Shown here one piece after another: positions 17,873-27,355 of a DNA stretch of 64,000 nt (within the stretch, counting starts at the first letter, position 1; every line of letters starts with the position of its first letter). A program made the translations under genes and the position numbers. The DNA is from Leptospira abararensis (lineage in GTDB: Bacteria; Spirochaetota; Leptospiria; Leptospirales; Leptospiraceae): contig NZ_JAFFPR010000055.1 of the NCBI RefSeq assembly GCF_016918735.1, forward strand, positions 1 through 64,000, in the 5' to 3' direction. Under the pieces are notes generated by a model that was given only the letters and a program-made list of their open reading frames with translations, searched no databases and was not told the origin of the DNA.

Positions 17873-18523
17873 TTATTTCCAGGCTTTCTCATAGGCTCTT
17901 TGGCTAATATTTTTGGCGGAAGTTTGGGAAATGCCAAAGGCTTTTAAAACTAATACAATCATATCAACATCATGTGACTTATGATTGGCTCTTCCTTCCA
18001 AGATATTTCGAATTCCATAATGAATTGCACCCACATACAACCCTAATGCCGAGTCTTCTGAATCAATTGTAAATTTTCCAGATTTAACTGCTTTCTTCAA
18101 ATCTCTTAAGGGGTATGTGCGAAGAATTTCACTCATCCGGGGAGCCACGGAGGCAACTCGAATCAAAGCCCAAGCCCAGTCGGAATCTTTGCGGGCCCTT
18201 TGAAGAAAAAGGATAGCACCAAATGCCAATCGGTCTACTTCATTCTGAATATCAGACATCAATCCTTCTGCTTCCGCTACCATCCTTTCTGCCAAAACTA
18301 ACGCAGAAGCATCCAACAACTCATCTTTCGTTTTAAAATAATTATAGAATGTTCCGTTTGCAACCTCCGCCTCTGCAGCCACTTCAGCAATAGAAGTTTC
18401 GCCTGCATCTTTTACAGCAAACAAACGTAACGCTGCATTCATAATTTGGGCGCGGGTTCTTTCCTTTTTAGGAAGTAAGGGTTTTCTAGATTTCAGAGTC
18501 ACCATCTTCTCTATGAATTTCAT
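17873..18523 (-). CDS. TetR-family transcriptional regulator
   Basis: 216 residues from ATG 18523; ATG 18505 (MVTLKSRKPLL) is as plausible, and neither has a strong ribosome site. N-terminal TetR HTH: RTRAQIMNAALRLFAVKDAG, then TSIAEVAAEAEVANGTFYNY and FKTKDELL. The helical ligand domain has no close named relative that I recognise. It sits just upstream of, and on the same strand as, the hydroxylase operon. An operator-like site overlaps its own upstream region (18550-18565), and matching sites precede the operon and the SnoaL-like gene, so it is probably an autoregulated repressor relieved by an aromatic inducer. Confidence 0.87.
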   Translation of the reverse strand: MKFIEKMVTLKSRKPLLPKKERTRAQIMNAALRLFAVKDAGETSIAEVAAEAEVANGTFYNYFKTKDELLDASALVLAERMVAEAEGLMSDIQNEVDRLAFGAILFLQRARKDSDWAWALIRVASVAPRMSEILRTYPLRDLKKAVKSGKFTIDSEDSALGLYVGAIHYGIRNILEGRANHKSHDVDMIVLVLKAFGISQTSAKNISQRAYEKAWK

Positions 18524-18549
18524 CCGAGATGTAATCAACAACTACATTA

Positions 18550-18565
18550 TTGAGAGATAACTCAT
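18550..18565. promoter_or_regulatory. TetR operator-like site 3
   Basis: TTGA-GAGATAAC-TCAT, with flanking ATTA on the left. It lies 27 bases upstream of the tetR ATG at 18523 and matches the sites at 12194 and 17610 in spacing and in the GAGA core. It may control tetR alone or both tetR and the divergent beta-barrel gene. Confidence 0.5.
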
Positions 18566-18621
18566 TTTTTGTGGACCGCGCAGAGGGCCCTTGTGAAGGA
18601 AATTGTTATCGAATTGAAAGG

Positions 18622-18650
18622 TTGACACTTAAACTAGCCTTCGTTATAGT
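18622..18650 (+). promoter_or_regulatory. Sigma-70 promoter for the beta-barrel gene
   Basis: TTGACA (18622-18627), 17-base spacer, TATAGT (18645-18650): a near-consensus promoter reading toward the gene at 18745, giving a 5' UTR of roughly 85 bases. Confidence 0.65.
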
Positions 18651-18744
18651 ATCTTTTTTAGGTTATGTAATATTTTAAAAGGATAATACGTGTTATAAGA
18701 TTAAGCCAATGAAAAAGGCAATGTCTTAGATTTCAAAAATACTT

Positions 18745-19656
18745 ATGAAGCTAAAATCCGTAGTCTGTATCTTTCTAGTATCCACCGCCATCCTAAATGC
18801 AGAAGAAACCAAATCCAAACTGGCCACTTTTGAATATGGGTTAAAAGCTCAAAACATAACTTATTTTCCTTATGAAACAAACTCCAGTCTGAGACAATCA
18901 CAAACGAATTTAAAAAACAACAAGGACTTGGCATATTTGCCATTCTTTAAATATAGAAATACAAGTAATAAAATTGGTTTTGAGTTTGATATGATCGATG
19001 TAAAGCTCAACAACCCATATTACAAAGGTGTCTTTTTCGGTCCAAATGCCTCACCAACCACATTCACATATGGAAATGTGCAAAGACAAGAATTCCGGTT
19101 TAATTTTTTCTACTTACCTTTAGAGAATGAATTATTCTATTTCGGTCTGGGAATATTAAAGATTGATCGATTGTATAAAAACCAAAACTATGATGAGTTT
19201 TCAAATATTTACTCTGACAAAATCAATTCCTACGGAATTTTATTGCCACTCCGAAGTAAAATCAAATTTGTTGAAGGGTTGGAGTTAAATTTAGGTTTTG
19301 ATCCTTATGTGACCTATGGAAACAGGAATTTTGTAAATCAACGAGTCAGTAGCATAACATATTATGAAAATAGACCTGGCCCATACTTTTATCTTTCCAA
19401 AACAAATCCAAATAACATAACAGAAATTTTAGGGTTCCAAGCAGAGATCTCACTCTCTTATCAATTTTATGAAAATTTCAAACTTTATGTTGGCTTCAGT
19501 AGAAACCAATCAAAAATTCGATCCATTAACTTTAACCAAACGAACTATTCTTATATAGGTGCGATAAATCAACTAATCGTAACGAGTGAATATTCTTTTG
19601 AAAGATTAATTGATACACACAGTTCTATCTATTTTGGAATTTCGAATATACACTAA
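18745..19656 (+). CDS. Predicted outer-membrane beta-barrel protein
   Basis: 303 residues. Signal peptide MKLKSVVCIFLVSTAILNAE. The rest is Tyr/Phe/Asn-rich with repeated amphipathic strands (FEYGLKAQNITYFPY, IGFEFDMIDVKL, QEFRFNFFYLPLENELFYFG, LELNLGFDPYVTYG, FKLYVGFSRNQSKI). It fits a spirochaetal outer-membrane barrel with no family I recognise. It is transcribed away from tetR by a strong-looking promoter. A link to import of the island's aromatic substrate is conceivable from position only. Confidence 0.62.
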   Translation: MKLKSVVCIFLVSTAILNAEETKSKLATFEYGLKAQNITYFPYETNSSLRQSQTNLKNNKDLAYLPFFKYRNTSNKIGFEFDMIDVKLNNPYYKGVFFGPNASPTTFTYGNVQRQEFRFNFFYLPLENELFYFGLGILKIDRLYKNQNYDEFSNIYSDKINSYGILLPLRSKIKFVEGLELNLGFDPYVTYGNRNFVNQRVSSITYYENRPGPYFYLSKTNPNNITEILGFQAEISLSYQFYENFKLYVGFSRNQSKIRSINFNQTNYSYIGAINQLIVTSEYSFERLIDTHSSIYFGISNIH

Positions 19657-19737
19657 AGAAATTCATTCATCGATAGAGCCAATTTACCATTTAATACAGG
19701 AAGAATTTGATTTGTTCAAAATCTTTCCCTGCGCCAT

Positions 19738-19847
19738 GGGATCTGTAGGGCCTGGCCTGCCGAAGGCAGGCGGGAGCGTCAGCGCACCCCGGAGGAGCCC
19801 GGTCGGTTTTGAAAAAATAATCTTCACCTAACCAATTCGAGGCGCAC
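19738..19847 (+). repeat. Dispersed structured repeat, copy B
   Basis: Second copy of the element at 11926-12038, in the same orientation. Its hairpin is CCTGCC (19756-19761) with GGCAGG (19765-19770), different from copy A yet fully paired. It is followed by the identical AGCGCACCCCGGAGGAGCCC (19781-19800) and TCGGTTTTG, then CACCTAAC..ATTCGAGGCGCAC. It lies 81 bases after the stop of the beta-barrel gene, in a gene-free stretch. Confidence 0.7.
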
Positions 19848-19940
19848 ATACTTTTAAAGTTCAGGCCATGGCTCTTCGAAACAATTCACAGGAAAATCCT
19901 TTACAAGGGATCCGAATGAGTTTCATTGGAATCAATTCTC

Positions 19941-20705
19941 ATGAAGCCGATTGTCATCGAATACAAACCTGGGCCGCAATTAATTCGTTATGTGGAGAGT
20001 TATCTTTTTATTCAATGTGACGAAAGTTTTAGTAAATCGATCGTTCCGCACCATTCTTTTGTGCTGACAATCAAACTCAAAGGAAGTCATGACTATCATA
20101 CCCATTCCGATCGGAATCATTTGCCAACAATCTCTTTATCAGGACTTCGTAAAACGGTAAAACACAACACACTATCAAGAGGGACTGAAATCATAATTGT
20201 TAAGTTTCAACCATGGGGTGCTTTTTCGTTTCTCAATAGACCGATGTATGAATTGAATGAGATCGGCATTTCCGGATATGACTTATTTAACAAAACAGAT
20301 CTAGATGAAATACATTCACGGTTACAGGAAACAAAGGACAATTGTTCCAAGATAGAACAACTTGAAAATTTTCTATTGAAGGCCATTAAAAATCAAACAA
20401 TTGACCTGAGGATCATCGAAGCGATTTCACAAATGAATTTAACCCAAGGTAAAATCAAAATCCAAGAGATTGCCTCTTCTGTAAATTTAAGTATAGATAC
20501 TTTCGAAAAAAAATTTAGAGAAATTACGGGAGTTACTCCCAAAAGAATTTCATCAATCATTCGCATGAGTTCTGCGATTCGAGCAATTCCAAATTACACT
20601 TCTTTTACTAGACTAGCTTATGATCTTGGATATTTCGACCAATCGCATTTCATTAAGGAATTCAAATCCTTTACTGGGCAAACACCAACACAATTTTTGG
20701 CTTAA
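19941..20705 (+). CDS. AraC-family transcriptional regulator
   Basis: 254 residues from ATG 19941; an in-frame TTG at 19926 is less likely. The N-terminal 150 residues are a sensor-like domain with a HHSFVLTIKLKGSHDYHTH segment and a GTEIIIVKFQPWGAFSFLN stretch typical of AraC proteins with a DUF6597-like N-terminus. The C-terminal HTH_18 contains KIQEIASSVNLSIDTFEKKF and RLAYDLGYFDQSHFIKEFKS plus FTGQTPTQF. The following gene, a DUF1761 membrane protein, starts about 90 bases downstream and may be a target. Ligand unknown. Confidence 0.87.
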   Translation: MKPIVIEYKPGPQLIRYVESYLFIQCDESFSKSIVPHHSFVLTIKLKGSHDYHTHSDRNHLPTISLSGLRKTVKHNTLSRGTEIIIVKFQPWGAFSFLNRPMYELNEIGISGYDLFNKTDLDEIHSRLQETKDNCSKIEQLENFLLKAIKNQTIDLRIIEAISQMNLTQGKIKIQEIASSVNLSIDTFEKKFREITGVTPKRISSIIRMSSAIRAIPNYTSFTRLAYDLGYFDQSHFIKEFKSFTGQTPTQFLA

Positions 20706-20794
20706 AAAATTCATTCTCCCTGATTTTTTACAATCGTTCTTTTGAAAAATCCGCTATAAAGTTCTAATACTTATTTATTAGAGGAAGATTGTTT

Positions 20795-21211
20795 ATGTTA
20801 GAGATTTTTTTTAGTTTGAACTGGGTTGCAGTGTTATTGGCATTCTTTGTATATTTTTTCTTAGGTTATCTTTGGTTTACGATTTTGTTTAAAAGACCGT
20901 ATCAAATTTCTCTCGGAAAAGAAAACGAAGTAGAACAAACGTTAGCGATGATTTTTGTGGTTGGCCCAGCTGTTTGCACAATTCTGATCATTCTAACAAC
21001 AGCCATTTTATTTTCTTATTTACAGATCCATCAAACTATAGATGCACTAATTTGGGGAAGTTTGATTGGAATTGGATATTTGTCGGCGAATACCTTTAAT
21101 ATTGCCATCAATCCGAATATTCCAAAACCCATTCTATATGGTACCATTTCTAGTGTTTACCATCTTGTAGGGATCAACATCGCCTCTTTGATTTTAATTC
21201 AAAAATTCTAA
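20795..21211 (+). CDS. DUF1761 membrane protein
   Basis: 138 residues from ATG 20795, with GAGGAAG about eight bases upstream. Four hydrophobic helices, the first containing NWVAVLLAFFVYFFLGYLWF and followed by FKRPYQISLG, match DUF1761 (small four-helix membrane proteins of unknown function). It is followed by a terminator-like hairpin at 21229. Confidence 0.8.
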   Translation: MLEIFFSLNWVAVLLAFFVYFFLGYLWFTILFKRPYQISLGKENEVEQTLAMIFVVGPAVCTILIILTTAILFSYLQIHQTIDALIWGSLIGIGYLSANTFNIAINPNIPKPILYGTISSVYHLVGINIASLILIQKF

Positions 21212-21228
21212 GGTTACAAAATCAAAAA

Positions 21229-21254
21229 AGCCGTCATCTTTCTGATGAACGGCT
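21229..21254 (+). terminator. Terminator-like hairpin
   Basis: AGCCGTCATC pairs with GATGAACGGCT with a one-base bulge. It is preceded by an A run and followed by a short AT-rich tail, 18 bases after the DUF1761 stop. Confidence 0.6.
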
Positions 21255-21365
21255 ATATATTCCCAACAAGAAACCGGGTGTGTTCAAGAAAAAGTATAGA
21301 CTTATTTCCTTAAATAATCAATCTCAAATACGATTACATAAACCATATAGGAAAAGTTTTTTACA

Positions 21366-22067
21366 TTGGAACAATCAATCAATAGAATTCTAGTTTTTAC
21401 AGATTCCTTAGGAATGCCAAGAAGAGGAACACCAGTAGAATCCACTTGGACCGATCGATTACTTTCTCATTGGAAAAATAAAAGCCTAATTTATTTTAAA
21501 AATGGTCGAGGGTATACTTCAAATAATCTATTATACGAACTCGACGAAATCACGTTTCTAAAGCCCAATATTACAATTTTACAGTTGGGAATCTGTGATT
21601 GTACAAGAAGAGGTGTTCCACCTAAGATAGAAAAGTGGATTCGAATGATCCCTTATTTACGCAGATTTTTACTTAAATACATAAAAGAGAACAATTTTAA
21701 ATTCACTAAAATCTTCGATTATAGATATATCTCTATGGATCAATTCAAAGAAAATATCCAAACTTCGATTAACCGCATCACAGAAATAAAATCATCAATG
21801 TTAATCATTGCGATTGCTCCGCCCGGTGACCATATGATTGAAAATGTTTTTAATATTGAAGAAGACGTAAAAACCTTTAATGCCGTTCTGAGCGAATTAG
21901 CCAACTGCAACAACAATGTAACCTTTATTAATCCATATGAGGGAAAGGTTGCTAAGGAAGTTGTTGTGGACTATGACGGACACCATCTCTCTGAAAACGG
22001 ACATGATTTAGTTTTTAGAAAAATCAATGATTCAATATTTAATCTAACAAAAAATCATAATGAATAA
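21366..22067 (+). CDS. SGNH/GDSL hydrolase-like protein
   Basis: 233 residues with a TTG start; no suitable ATG lies upstream. Block I is FTDSLGMP (Ser nucleophile), a block II-like Gly lies in NGRGYTSNN, block III reads LQLGICDCT in place of the usual GxND, and block V is DGHHLSENGH with the Asp-x-x-His pair. It therefore fits SGNH esterases that modify glycans, but the oxyanion Asn of block III is not visible. No signal peptide. It converges with the oxidoreductase gene at 22070 with a two-base gap. Confidence 0.7.
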   Translation: MEQSINRILVFTDSLGMPRRGTPVESTWTDRLLSHWKNKSLIYFKNGRGYTSNNLLYELDEITFLKPNITILQLGICDCTRRGVPPKIEKWIRMIPYLRRFLLKYIKENNFKFTKIFDYRYISMDQFKENIQTSINRITEIKSSMLIIAIAPPGDHMIENVFNIEEDVKTFNAVLSELANCNNNVTFINPYEGKVAKEVVVDYDGHHLSENGHDLVFRKINDSIFNLTKNHNE

Positions 22068-22069
22068 AC

Positions 22070-23026
22070 CTAGCTTTTGGAATCCTGTAAGCCATAGATA
22101 GAGGCACAAAGATCCATTGACGCTGTCGCTGCTTCAAGAGTTGCTAAAGAATAACTTTTACCTTCCAATAGATTCACAATTTGTTCGGCCTGGTAACGTA
22201 ACCCAGGTTTATAATCACTATCGATTGAATCTGGTTCCACTTCAGTTAATCTGCGTTCCCCTCGACGTTGGATTCCTAGTTTTTCAAGTGGTCTCATTTC
22301 AAGTCTTGTTTGACGATTTGAAACTGTAACAACCCAAGGTCCAGGTCCATCCCAAACAGCTTGGTAAACACCGACATCCCCACTTGAAAATCGAACTACC
22401 GATACAACATTTCCAGGATGTTCTGGATTCCAAGGTGAAACAGAATCGACAGAAATAATATCTCCGCGACCAAACACAGTAAAATAATCAATCAAATGTA
22501 TGGAGTTCGCATACATATAATTACTAACAACAAGTTCGGGTTGACCCATTTCCCTTGCAGACACCATATCTTGTTGATCAAGAATTGATATTAGTCTCGG
22601 GCTATCATCATTAGCGATTTCTACCAATGCTTGCCGCGTTGATGCGTATGATCTTCGATTTAGTGCAACGAATGCTTTTGTTTTGGTTTCTTGTGCTTTT
22701 TCTAAAATAGATTTTGCAATCGGTAGATTCACCCCAACTGGCTTTTCTAAAAAACAAATCCATGGGTATTGAAAACAATTGAAACAAATTTCTGGCATTG
22801 ATAATTCGGTAACCGTTACAACAACTACATCAGCTTTTGTTTTTTGATACATAGCATCAATACTATCAAATGCCTCTGCACCGTATGTTAAAGCGAGTGC
22901 TTCAGCACGTGACTTGGTTCTGCTATAAACTCCAACAATCTGAATCGAAGATAAAGAAGCGAATGCCTTCGCATGTTCTGCAGCCATATAACCGGCGCCG
23001 ATGATTGCAACTTTCCATTTTTTCAC
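22070..23026 (-). CDS. Gfo/Idh/MocA-family oxidoreductase
   Basis: 318 residues starting at GTG with AAGAGAG upstream. N-terminal Rossmann fold (VAIIGAGYMAAEHAKAFASL), then CFLEKPVGVNLPIAKSILEKA, which carries the EKP motif with the conserved Lys. The C-terminal alpha/beta half includes NSIHLIDYFTVFG. Family members are NAD(P)-dependent sugar or inositol dehydrogenases. It lies 15 bases downstream of a second Gfo/Idh/MocA gene on the same strand, and the pair is likely an operon acting on a sugar, possibly for glycan or cell-envelope synthesis. Exact reaction unknown. Confidence 0.87.
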   Translation of the reverse strand: MKKWKVAIIGAGYMAAEHAKAFASLSSIQIVGVYSRTKSRAEALALTYGAEAFDSIDAMYQKTKADVVVVTVTELSMPEICFNCFQYPWICFLEKPVGVNLPIAKSILEKAQETKTKAFVALNRRSYASTRQALVEIANDDSPRLISILDQQDMVSAREMGQPELVVSNYMYANSIHLIDYFTVFGRGDIISVDSVSPWNPEHPGNVVSVVRFSSGDVGVYQAVWDGPGPWVVTVSNRQTRLEMRPLEKLGIQRRGERRLTEVEPDSIDSDYKPGLRYQAEQIVNLLEGKSYSLATLEAATASMDLCASIYGLQDSKS

Positions 23027-23041
23027 GATAAACTCTCTTGA

Positions 23042-24094
23042 TTATGCCCAGTTAAATTTTTTATCTTTTGAAATCGCTGAACTATTGATAGCAACAGGAG
23101 TTCCACCATTTTCATGAGATGAATGAGCAGCGACTAAACATGCAATTGCATGTGCTCCAGCTTCCCCATCTGGAAAAGGTTGCCCATCCAATAATGCGTT
23201 CCACACACGAACCGTTGGCACAACTGTGTCCGCGGGCTCAATTTGTGTATTTATAATATCTACAGGCATTCCATAACGACTAGTTGGCAATTCGCGAAAT
23301 TCGGCTTTACGAGCTGATATTCTTAAATCCCCAGTCAGTTCATCCACAAGGATTTGCCCATTACGACAAATATAAACAAGTTGCAGACCATAACCTGAAT
23401 TAGATGAAAAATCAATGTACATAGAAGTGCCCAAATGATTTTTCGCAAGTAATCTGCCAGAACGATCTTCAAATTGTGGCCCTCGCGGGTTTGGCAACTG
23501 ACCTTCTTCAAACCAAGCTTGAATGGTTTCCACATTTGTATCGGTCATATATCGGAACATTTCAAAATAATGACTCGCATTCATGGCAAGCCCAAAGTTA
23601 GAACCAGCAACAATGATACTCGATAGCGGACCAAGGCGATCACCATCTTGAATCAAAGCTTTCACCTGGGTATACTGTGGCATAAATCGCATCTGATGAT
23701 TGATTGCCAAGATGGATCCAGCTTTATCGCAGGAAGATCTCATTCGCTCAACTTCCTCCAATGAAACTGCCATCGGTTTCTCACAGAGAATATATTTTAC
23801 GCCCAATTCTGCAGCTGCACAGACATAGTCACAATGAAAAGGTGCGGTTGTTGCAATAACAAGGGCTGTTGGTTTTACATTTTTCAACATCACATTTGCA
23901 TCAGTAAAACCTATAGAGTCCGCTAATTTGTATTCTTTTGAAACTGAAGCAATGACTTCTTCAGATACATCCGCAATACCACAAACCTCCATTTCTAGGT
24001 TTGTGACCGCTTGCAAGTGTCGAACGCCCATACGACCAAGTCCAATCACTGCGACACGCATACCCTTTGTTTTTTTAATACCTTCGTTGCTCAT
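23042..24094 (-). CDS. Gfo/Idh/MocA-family oxidoreductase
   Basis: 350 residues. Rossmann motif MRVAVIGLGRMGVRHLQAVT, EKPMAVSLEEVERM with the family Lys, INHQMRFMPQYTQVK and a C-terminal dimerisation domain. First gene of the two-gene run with the gene at 22070. The two share only family-level similarity, so they may perform successive oxidation and reduction steps on one nucleotide sugar. The terminator of the neighbouring pckA gene lies just upstream (24125-24156), so this pair needs its own promoter. Confidence 0.87.
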   Translation of the reverse strand: MSNEGIKKTKGMRVAVIGLGRMGVRHLQAVTNLEMEVCGIADVSEEVIASVSKEYKLADSIGFTDANVMLKNVKPTALVIATTAPFHCDYVCAAAELGVKYILCEKPMAVSLEEVERMRSSCDKAGSILAINHQMRFMPQYTQVKALIQDGDRLGPLSSIIVAGSNFGLAMNASHYFEMFRYMTDTNVETIQAWFEEGQLPNPRGPQFEDRSGRLLAKNHLGTSMYIDFSSNSGYGLQLVYICRNGQILVDELTGDLRISARKAEFRELPTSRYGMPVDIINTQIEPADTVVPTVRVWNALLDGQPFPDGEAGAHAIACLVAAHSSHENGGTPVAINSSAISKDKKFNWA

Positions 24095-24124
24095 TTTAAT
24101 CTCTTATTTTGTTCAATATAATAA

Positions 24125-24156
24125 AAAAGCCGCCTATCAAAAGACAGACGGCTTTT
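24125..24156 (-). terminator. pckA terminator
   Basis: AAAAGCCG (24125-24132) pairs with CGGCTTTT (24149-24156), with partly paired inner bases. On the minus strand the hairpin is followed by a T run. It lies about 50 bases after the pckA stop. Confidence 0.75.
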
Positions 24157-24206
24157 CAACATTTTAACCTTTAACTAAGTATAACTCAATTATAGGCTAA
24201 TGCAAC

Positions 24207-25799
24207 TTAGGCTACTGGGCCGTATTGGCTGTAGTCAAATTCTTTGGAACCAGTGAGGTATTTTTTGTAGTTCTCAACGAATTGTTTTGCGAGGTCAGCT
24301 GCGGTTTTGTCGTAGTCTTCTTTGTTTTCCCAAGCGTTACGTGGGTTTAGGATATGAGAATCCACACCTTCTACCGTTTTAGGGAAAGAAACTTGGAATA
24401 CCGGGTGTTTTTCGAACTCGGATTTTTCAATGTTCCCGTTTAGGATTTCATTGATGATTTGGCGAGTTGCAGGAAGGTTCATACGTTTTCCTACACCATA
24501 CTTTCCACCCACAAGTCCTGTGTTGATTAGATACGCGTTTACTTTGTGAGTTTTCATTTTTTCACCAAGTAACTTTGCGTAGTATGTTGGGTGAAGAGTC
24601 ATGAAGGCCTGACCAAAACAAGCAGAGAAAGTGGCTTGTGGTTCTTTTACACCGCGCTCTGTGCCCGCAACCTTTGCTGTGTAACCAGAAAGGAAGTGAT
24701 ACATTGCTTGTTCGATAGAAAGTTTAGAAACTGCAGGAAGAACACCGTAAGCATCGTAAGTAAGGAAGATCACAGTGTTTGGGTGACCTGCTTTGGATCC
24801 TGGTTGGATGTTATCGATGTGAAAAATGGGATAGGATACTCGAGTGTTTTCTGTTTTTGCTGCAGAAGAATAATCTACTTTCTTAGAAGTTGCATCAAAG
24901 ACTACGTTTTCAAGAAGGGCATCACGACGAATCGCTGCATAGATTTCTGGTTCTGTTTTTGGATCTAGGTTGATGGTTTTTGCATAACATCCACCTTCAA
25001 TATTGAAGATACCATTATTGTCCCAACCATGTTCATCATCACCGATAAGGCGGCGGTGTGGGTCTGTGGAAAGAGTGGTTTTTCCTGTTCCTGAAAGACC
25101 AAAGAAAAGAGCGCTATCTCCATCTTTGCCAACGTTCGCTGAACAATGCATAGTAAGCACGTTTTTGAGTGGCAAGTAGTAGTTCATGACAGAGAAGATA
25201 CCTTTTTTCATCTCTCCACCGTATTCAGTTCCACCGATGATACAGATTTTTTTTGCTAAGTGGAAGATTACGAAGACTTCAGAGTTAAGTCCGTGTTCTT
25301 TGTATTTTGCGTTTTTGTAACCAGAAGCGTTGATGATGGTAAATTCTGGATGGAGTTTTTCTAATTCTTCCTTAGTTGGGCGAAGGAACATGTTCGTGCA
25401 AAAATGGTGTTGCCAAGCTCTTTCCGTGACTACACGGAGAGAGATTCGTGTGTCATCGTTCGTTCCTGCGTGACCATCAAAAACATAAAGTTTTTTGTTA
25501 TCGAGGAATTTGGTTACTTCTGTATAGAGTTCGTTGAAGATCGCTTCAGAAACCTTTGTGTTGACCGGACCCCACCAAATGTTGTTTGTGGAAGAAGGTT
25601 CATCGACAAAGTATTTGTCTTTAGGGGAGCGTCCCGTAAAAATCCCGGTATCTACCATCATCGTTCCATTATCAGAAGTTACGCCTTCTTTGTTGTTCAA
25701 TTCGTGCTGGTAAATTTCTTCGTAAGATAAGTTATGGAAGACTTCGGATGGTTTAAGGCCTAATTCAGCAAGGCCGCGCAGATTAGTAGATACTGACAT
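24207..25799 (-). CDS. pckA: Phosphoenolpyruvate carboxykinase (ATP)
   Basis: 530 residues, full length for the ATP-dependent family. Converts oxaloacetate and ATP to phosphoenolpyruvate, the committed step of gluconeogenesis. Visible motifs: [18 protein letters not shown], the substrate-binding [18 protein letters not shown], the P-loop [11 protein letters not shown], the metal-binding GDDEHGWD, and the C-terminal [15 protein letters not shown]. Ribosome site GAGGAG precedes the ATG. Leptospires use fatty acids as carbon source, so this gene should be central. It is divergent from glgA, 70 bases away, which links it to glycogen formation. Confidence 0.97.
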   Translation of the reverse strand: MSVSTNLRGLAELGLKPSEVFHNLSYEEIYQHELNNKEGVTSDNGTMMVDTGIFTGRSPKDKYFVDEPSSTNNIWWGPVNTKVSEAIFNELYTEVTKFLDNKKLYVFDGHAGTNDDTRISLRVVTERAWQHHFCTNMFLRPTKEELEKLHPEFTIINASGYKNAKYKEHGLNSEVFVIFHLAKKICIIGGTEYGGEMKKGIFSVMNYYLPLKNVLTMHCSANVGKDGDSALFFGLSGTGKTTLSTDPHRRLIGDDEHGWDNNGIFNIEGGCYAKTINLDPKTEPEIYAAIRRDALLENVVFDATSKKVDYSSAAKTENTRVSYPIFHIDNIQPGSKAGHPNTVIFLTYDAYGVLPAVSKLSIEQAMYHFLSGYTAKVAGTERGVKEPQATFSACFGQAFMTLHPTYYAKLLGEKMKTHKVNAYLINTGLVGGKYGVGKRMNLPATRQIINEILNGNIEKSEFEKHPVFQVSFPKTVEGVDSHILNPRNAWENKEDYDKTAADLAKQFVENYKKYLTGSKEFDYSQYGPVA

Positions 25800-25869
25800 G
25801 GATCTCTCCTCGATTTCACTTTGTGTTTTTCTAGCTTCTTACTTTGCGAGTCGGTGTCAATAACAGAAA

Positions 25870-27300
25870 ATGAAGATTCTACACGCATCTGCAGAATATT
25901 TTCCCTACATCAAGATGGGAGGCCTTGCCGATATGCTTGCTTCCCTCACCAAAGAACAGGCAAAATCGGAAGAAGTTTATGTCGCATTACCATTCATTGG
26001 TGGATTGGGGAAAGAGCCGCTTTGGACGGGCAAAGAACATCCTGCCCTTCTCCCCAGAGATGCCAAAACGGATTCTCTTGTGGTTTCGGTACTGAAGGCC
26101 TCTCGGTTTTTGGAAGCCGAAGAATCTGGGGTCAAGTTGTACTTTTTCCAATCGGACCTTTTCCGGTCACTGGATTCCATCTACGGACATGCCGAAGAAC
26201 ACTTTCGATTTGCTATGTTCTCTTACGCTTGTTATGCGTTAAGTCAAATTCTGAAAGTAGATATCTTTCATGCACATGATTGGCATACAGCCCTATCTCT
26301 TGCCTTACAAAAAGATTCCGCCTTCGCCATTCCGAGTGTGTTTACCATCCATAATTTGGCCTACCAGGGAGATCATCCGTTTTGGATGACTGGGTTTTTA
26401 AAAGAAGAACCCTTTCGTCTGGTCACAAGCCCGTTTGACCACGATGGCAAATGCAATTATATGAAGGCCGGGATTCTATCGGCTGGGCAAATCACCACAG
26501 TAAGCCCTGGGTACAGGGAAGAAACACTCATCGAACCCAATGGGTTTGGCCTCAGTTACTGTTTGAACCAAAGAGCCTCTGAATATTCGGGGATTCTGAA
26601 TGGAATTGATACAGAGGAATGGAATCCAGAGAGAGACAAACGAATTTTCAAAACCTTTACCAAATCGAATTGGAAAGAAGGGAAACTAAAAAACAAACAA
26701 GAGCTGTACAAGGAAATTGGAAGACCATCTTTACCTTTGGATCTTCCTTTGGTGGGGCTCATTGGTCGGCTCACCTACCAAAAAGGATTTCCCACATTTT
26801 TAAAAGCGTTTCTTGAGAGACGCCATCTACCACATCGTTATGTGGTCCTTGGTTCTGGCGATCCAGAAACTGAAAATACTTTCTTTCATCTTTCGGAAAC
26901 TTTCCCCGATGTATTTTATTTTTACAAAGGATACAACGAAAGTCTGGCTCATAAAATTGAAGCAGCCAGTGATTTTTTTCTGATGCCATCCCTCTTTGAA
27001 CCATGTGGCCTAAACCAAATGTACAGCCATACCTATGGAACCATTCCCATTGTTTCTCGTGTGGGGGGTTTGCGTGATACGGTAGAAGAATCCAGTTTTT
27101 TAGAATACAAAACGGGAATTGTCTTTGAGCCGAATGACACGGGTTCGCTGGGGTATGCTTTAGAAAGAGCCAATGATTTGTTTCGATCAAAAGAAAGAGA
27201 CATTGTAGTGAAAAACATTATGAAATTGGATTGGAGTTGGGAAAAAAGAAAAATAGAATACCAATCAGTCTATTTTAAAGCCATCGAATTTAATATTTAG
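25870..27300 (+). CDS. glgA: Glycogen/starch synthase (GT5)
   Basis: 476 residues, normal length. Transfers glucose from ADP-glucose (or UDP-glucose) to the glycogen chain. N-terminal EYFPYIKMGGLADMLASL, where Lys15 lies in the KxGGL motif (K-M-G-G-L instead of the more common K-T-G-G-L). HAHDWHTALSL in the N-terminal domain is typical of GT5 enzymes. The C-terminal lobe has GLIGRLTYQKGF and the catalytic MPSLFEPCGLNQMYSHTYG with the GT5 E-x7-E signature. Cytoplasmic. Divergent from pckA. Confidence 0.95.
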   Translation: MKILHASAEYFPYIKMGGLADMLASLTKEQAKSEEVYVALPFIGGLGKEPLWTGKEHPALLPRDAKTDSLVVSVLKASRFLEAEESGVKLYFFQSDLFRSLDSIYGHAEEHFRFAMFSYACYALSQILKVDIFHAHDWHTALSLALQKDSAFAIPSVFTIHNLAYQGDHPFWMTGFLKEEPFRLVTSPFDHDGKCNYMKAGILSAGQITTVSPGYREETLIEPNGFGLSYCLNQRASEYSGILNGIDTEEWNPERDKRIFKTFTKSNWKEGKLKNKQELYKEIGRPSLPLDLPLVGLIGRLTYQKGFPTFLKAFLERRHLPHRYVVLGSGDPETENTFFHLSETFPDVFYFYKGYNESLAHKIEAASDFFLMPSLFEPCGLNQMYSHTYGTIPIVSRVGGLRDTVEESSFLEYKTGIVFEPNDTGSLGYALERANDLFRSKERDIVVKNIMKLDWSWEKRKIEYQSVYFKAIEFNI

Positions 27301-27355
27301 TCAATTTCTTCTATTCATCAAGAAGGGTTCTGGTTTCGATTGTTATCATTCGTAT

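Noticed and set aside
17744..17947. 67-residue plus-strand frame between the hydroxylase operon and tetR
   Set aside because: Overlaps the tetR 3' end on the other strand, no family resemblance and no ribosome site.
26771..27190. 139-residue minus-strand frame
   Set aside because: Antisense to glgA; composition typical of a shadow frame.
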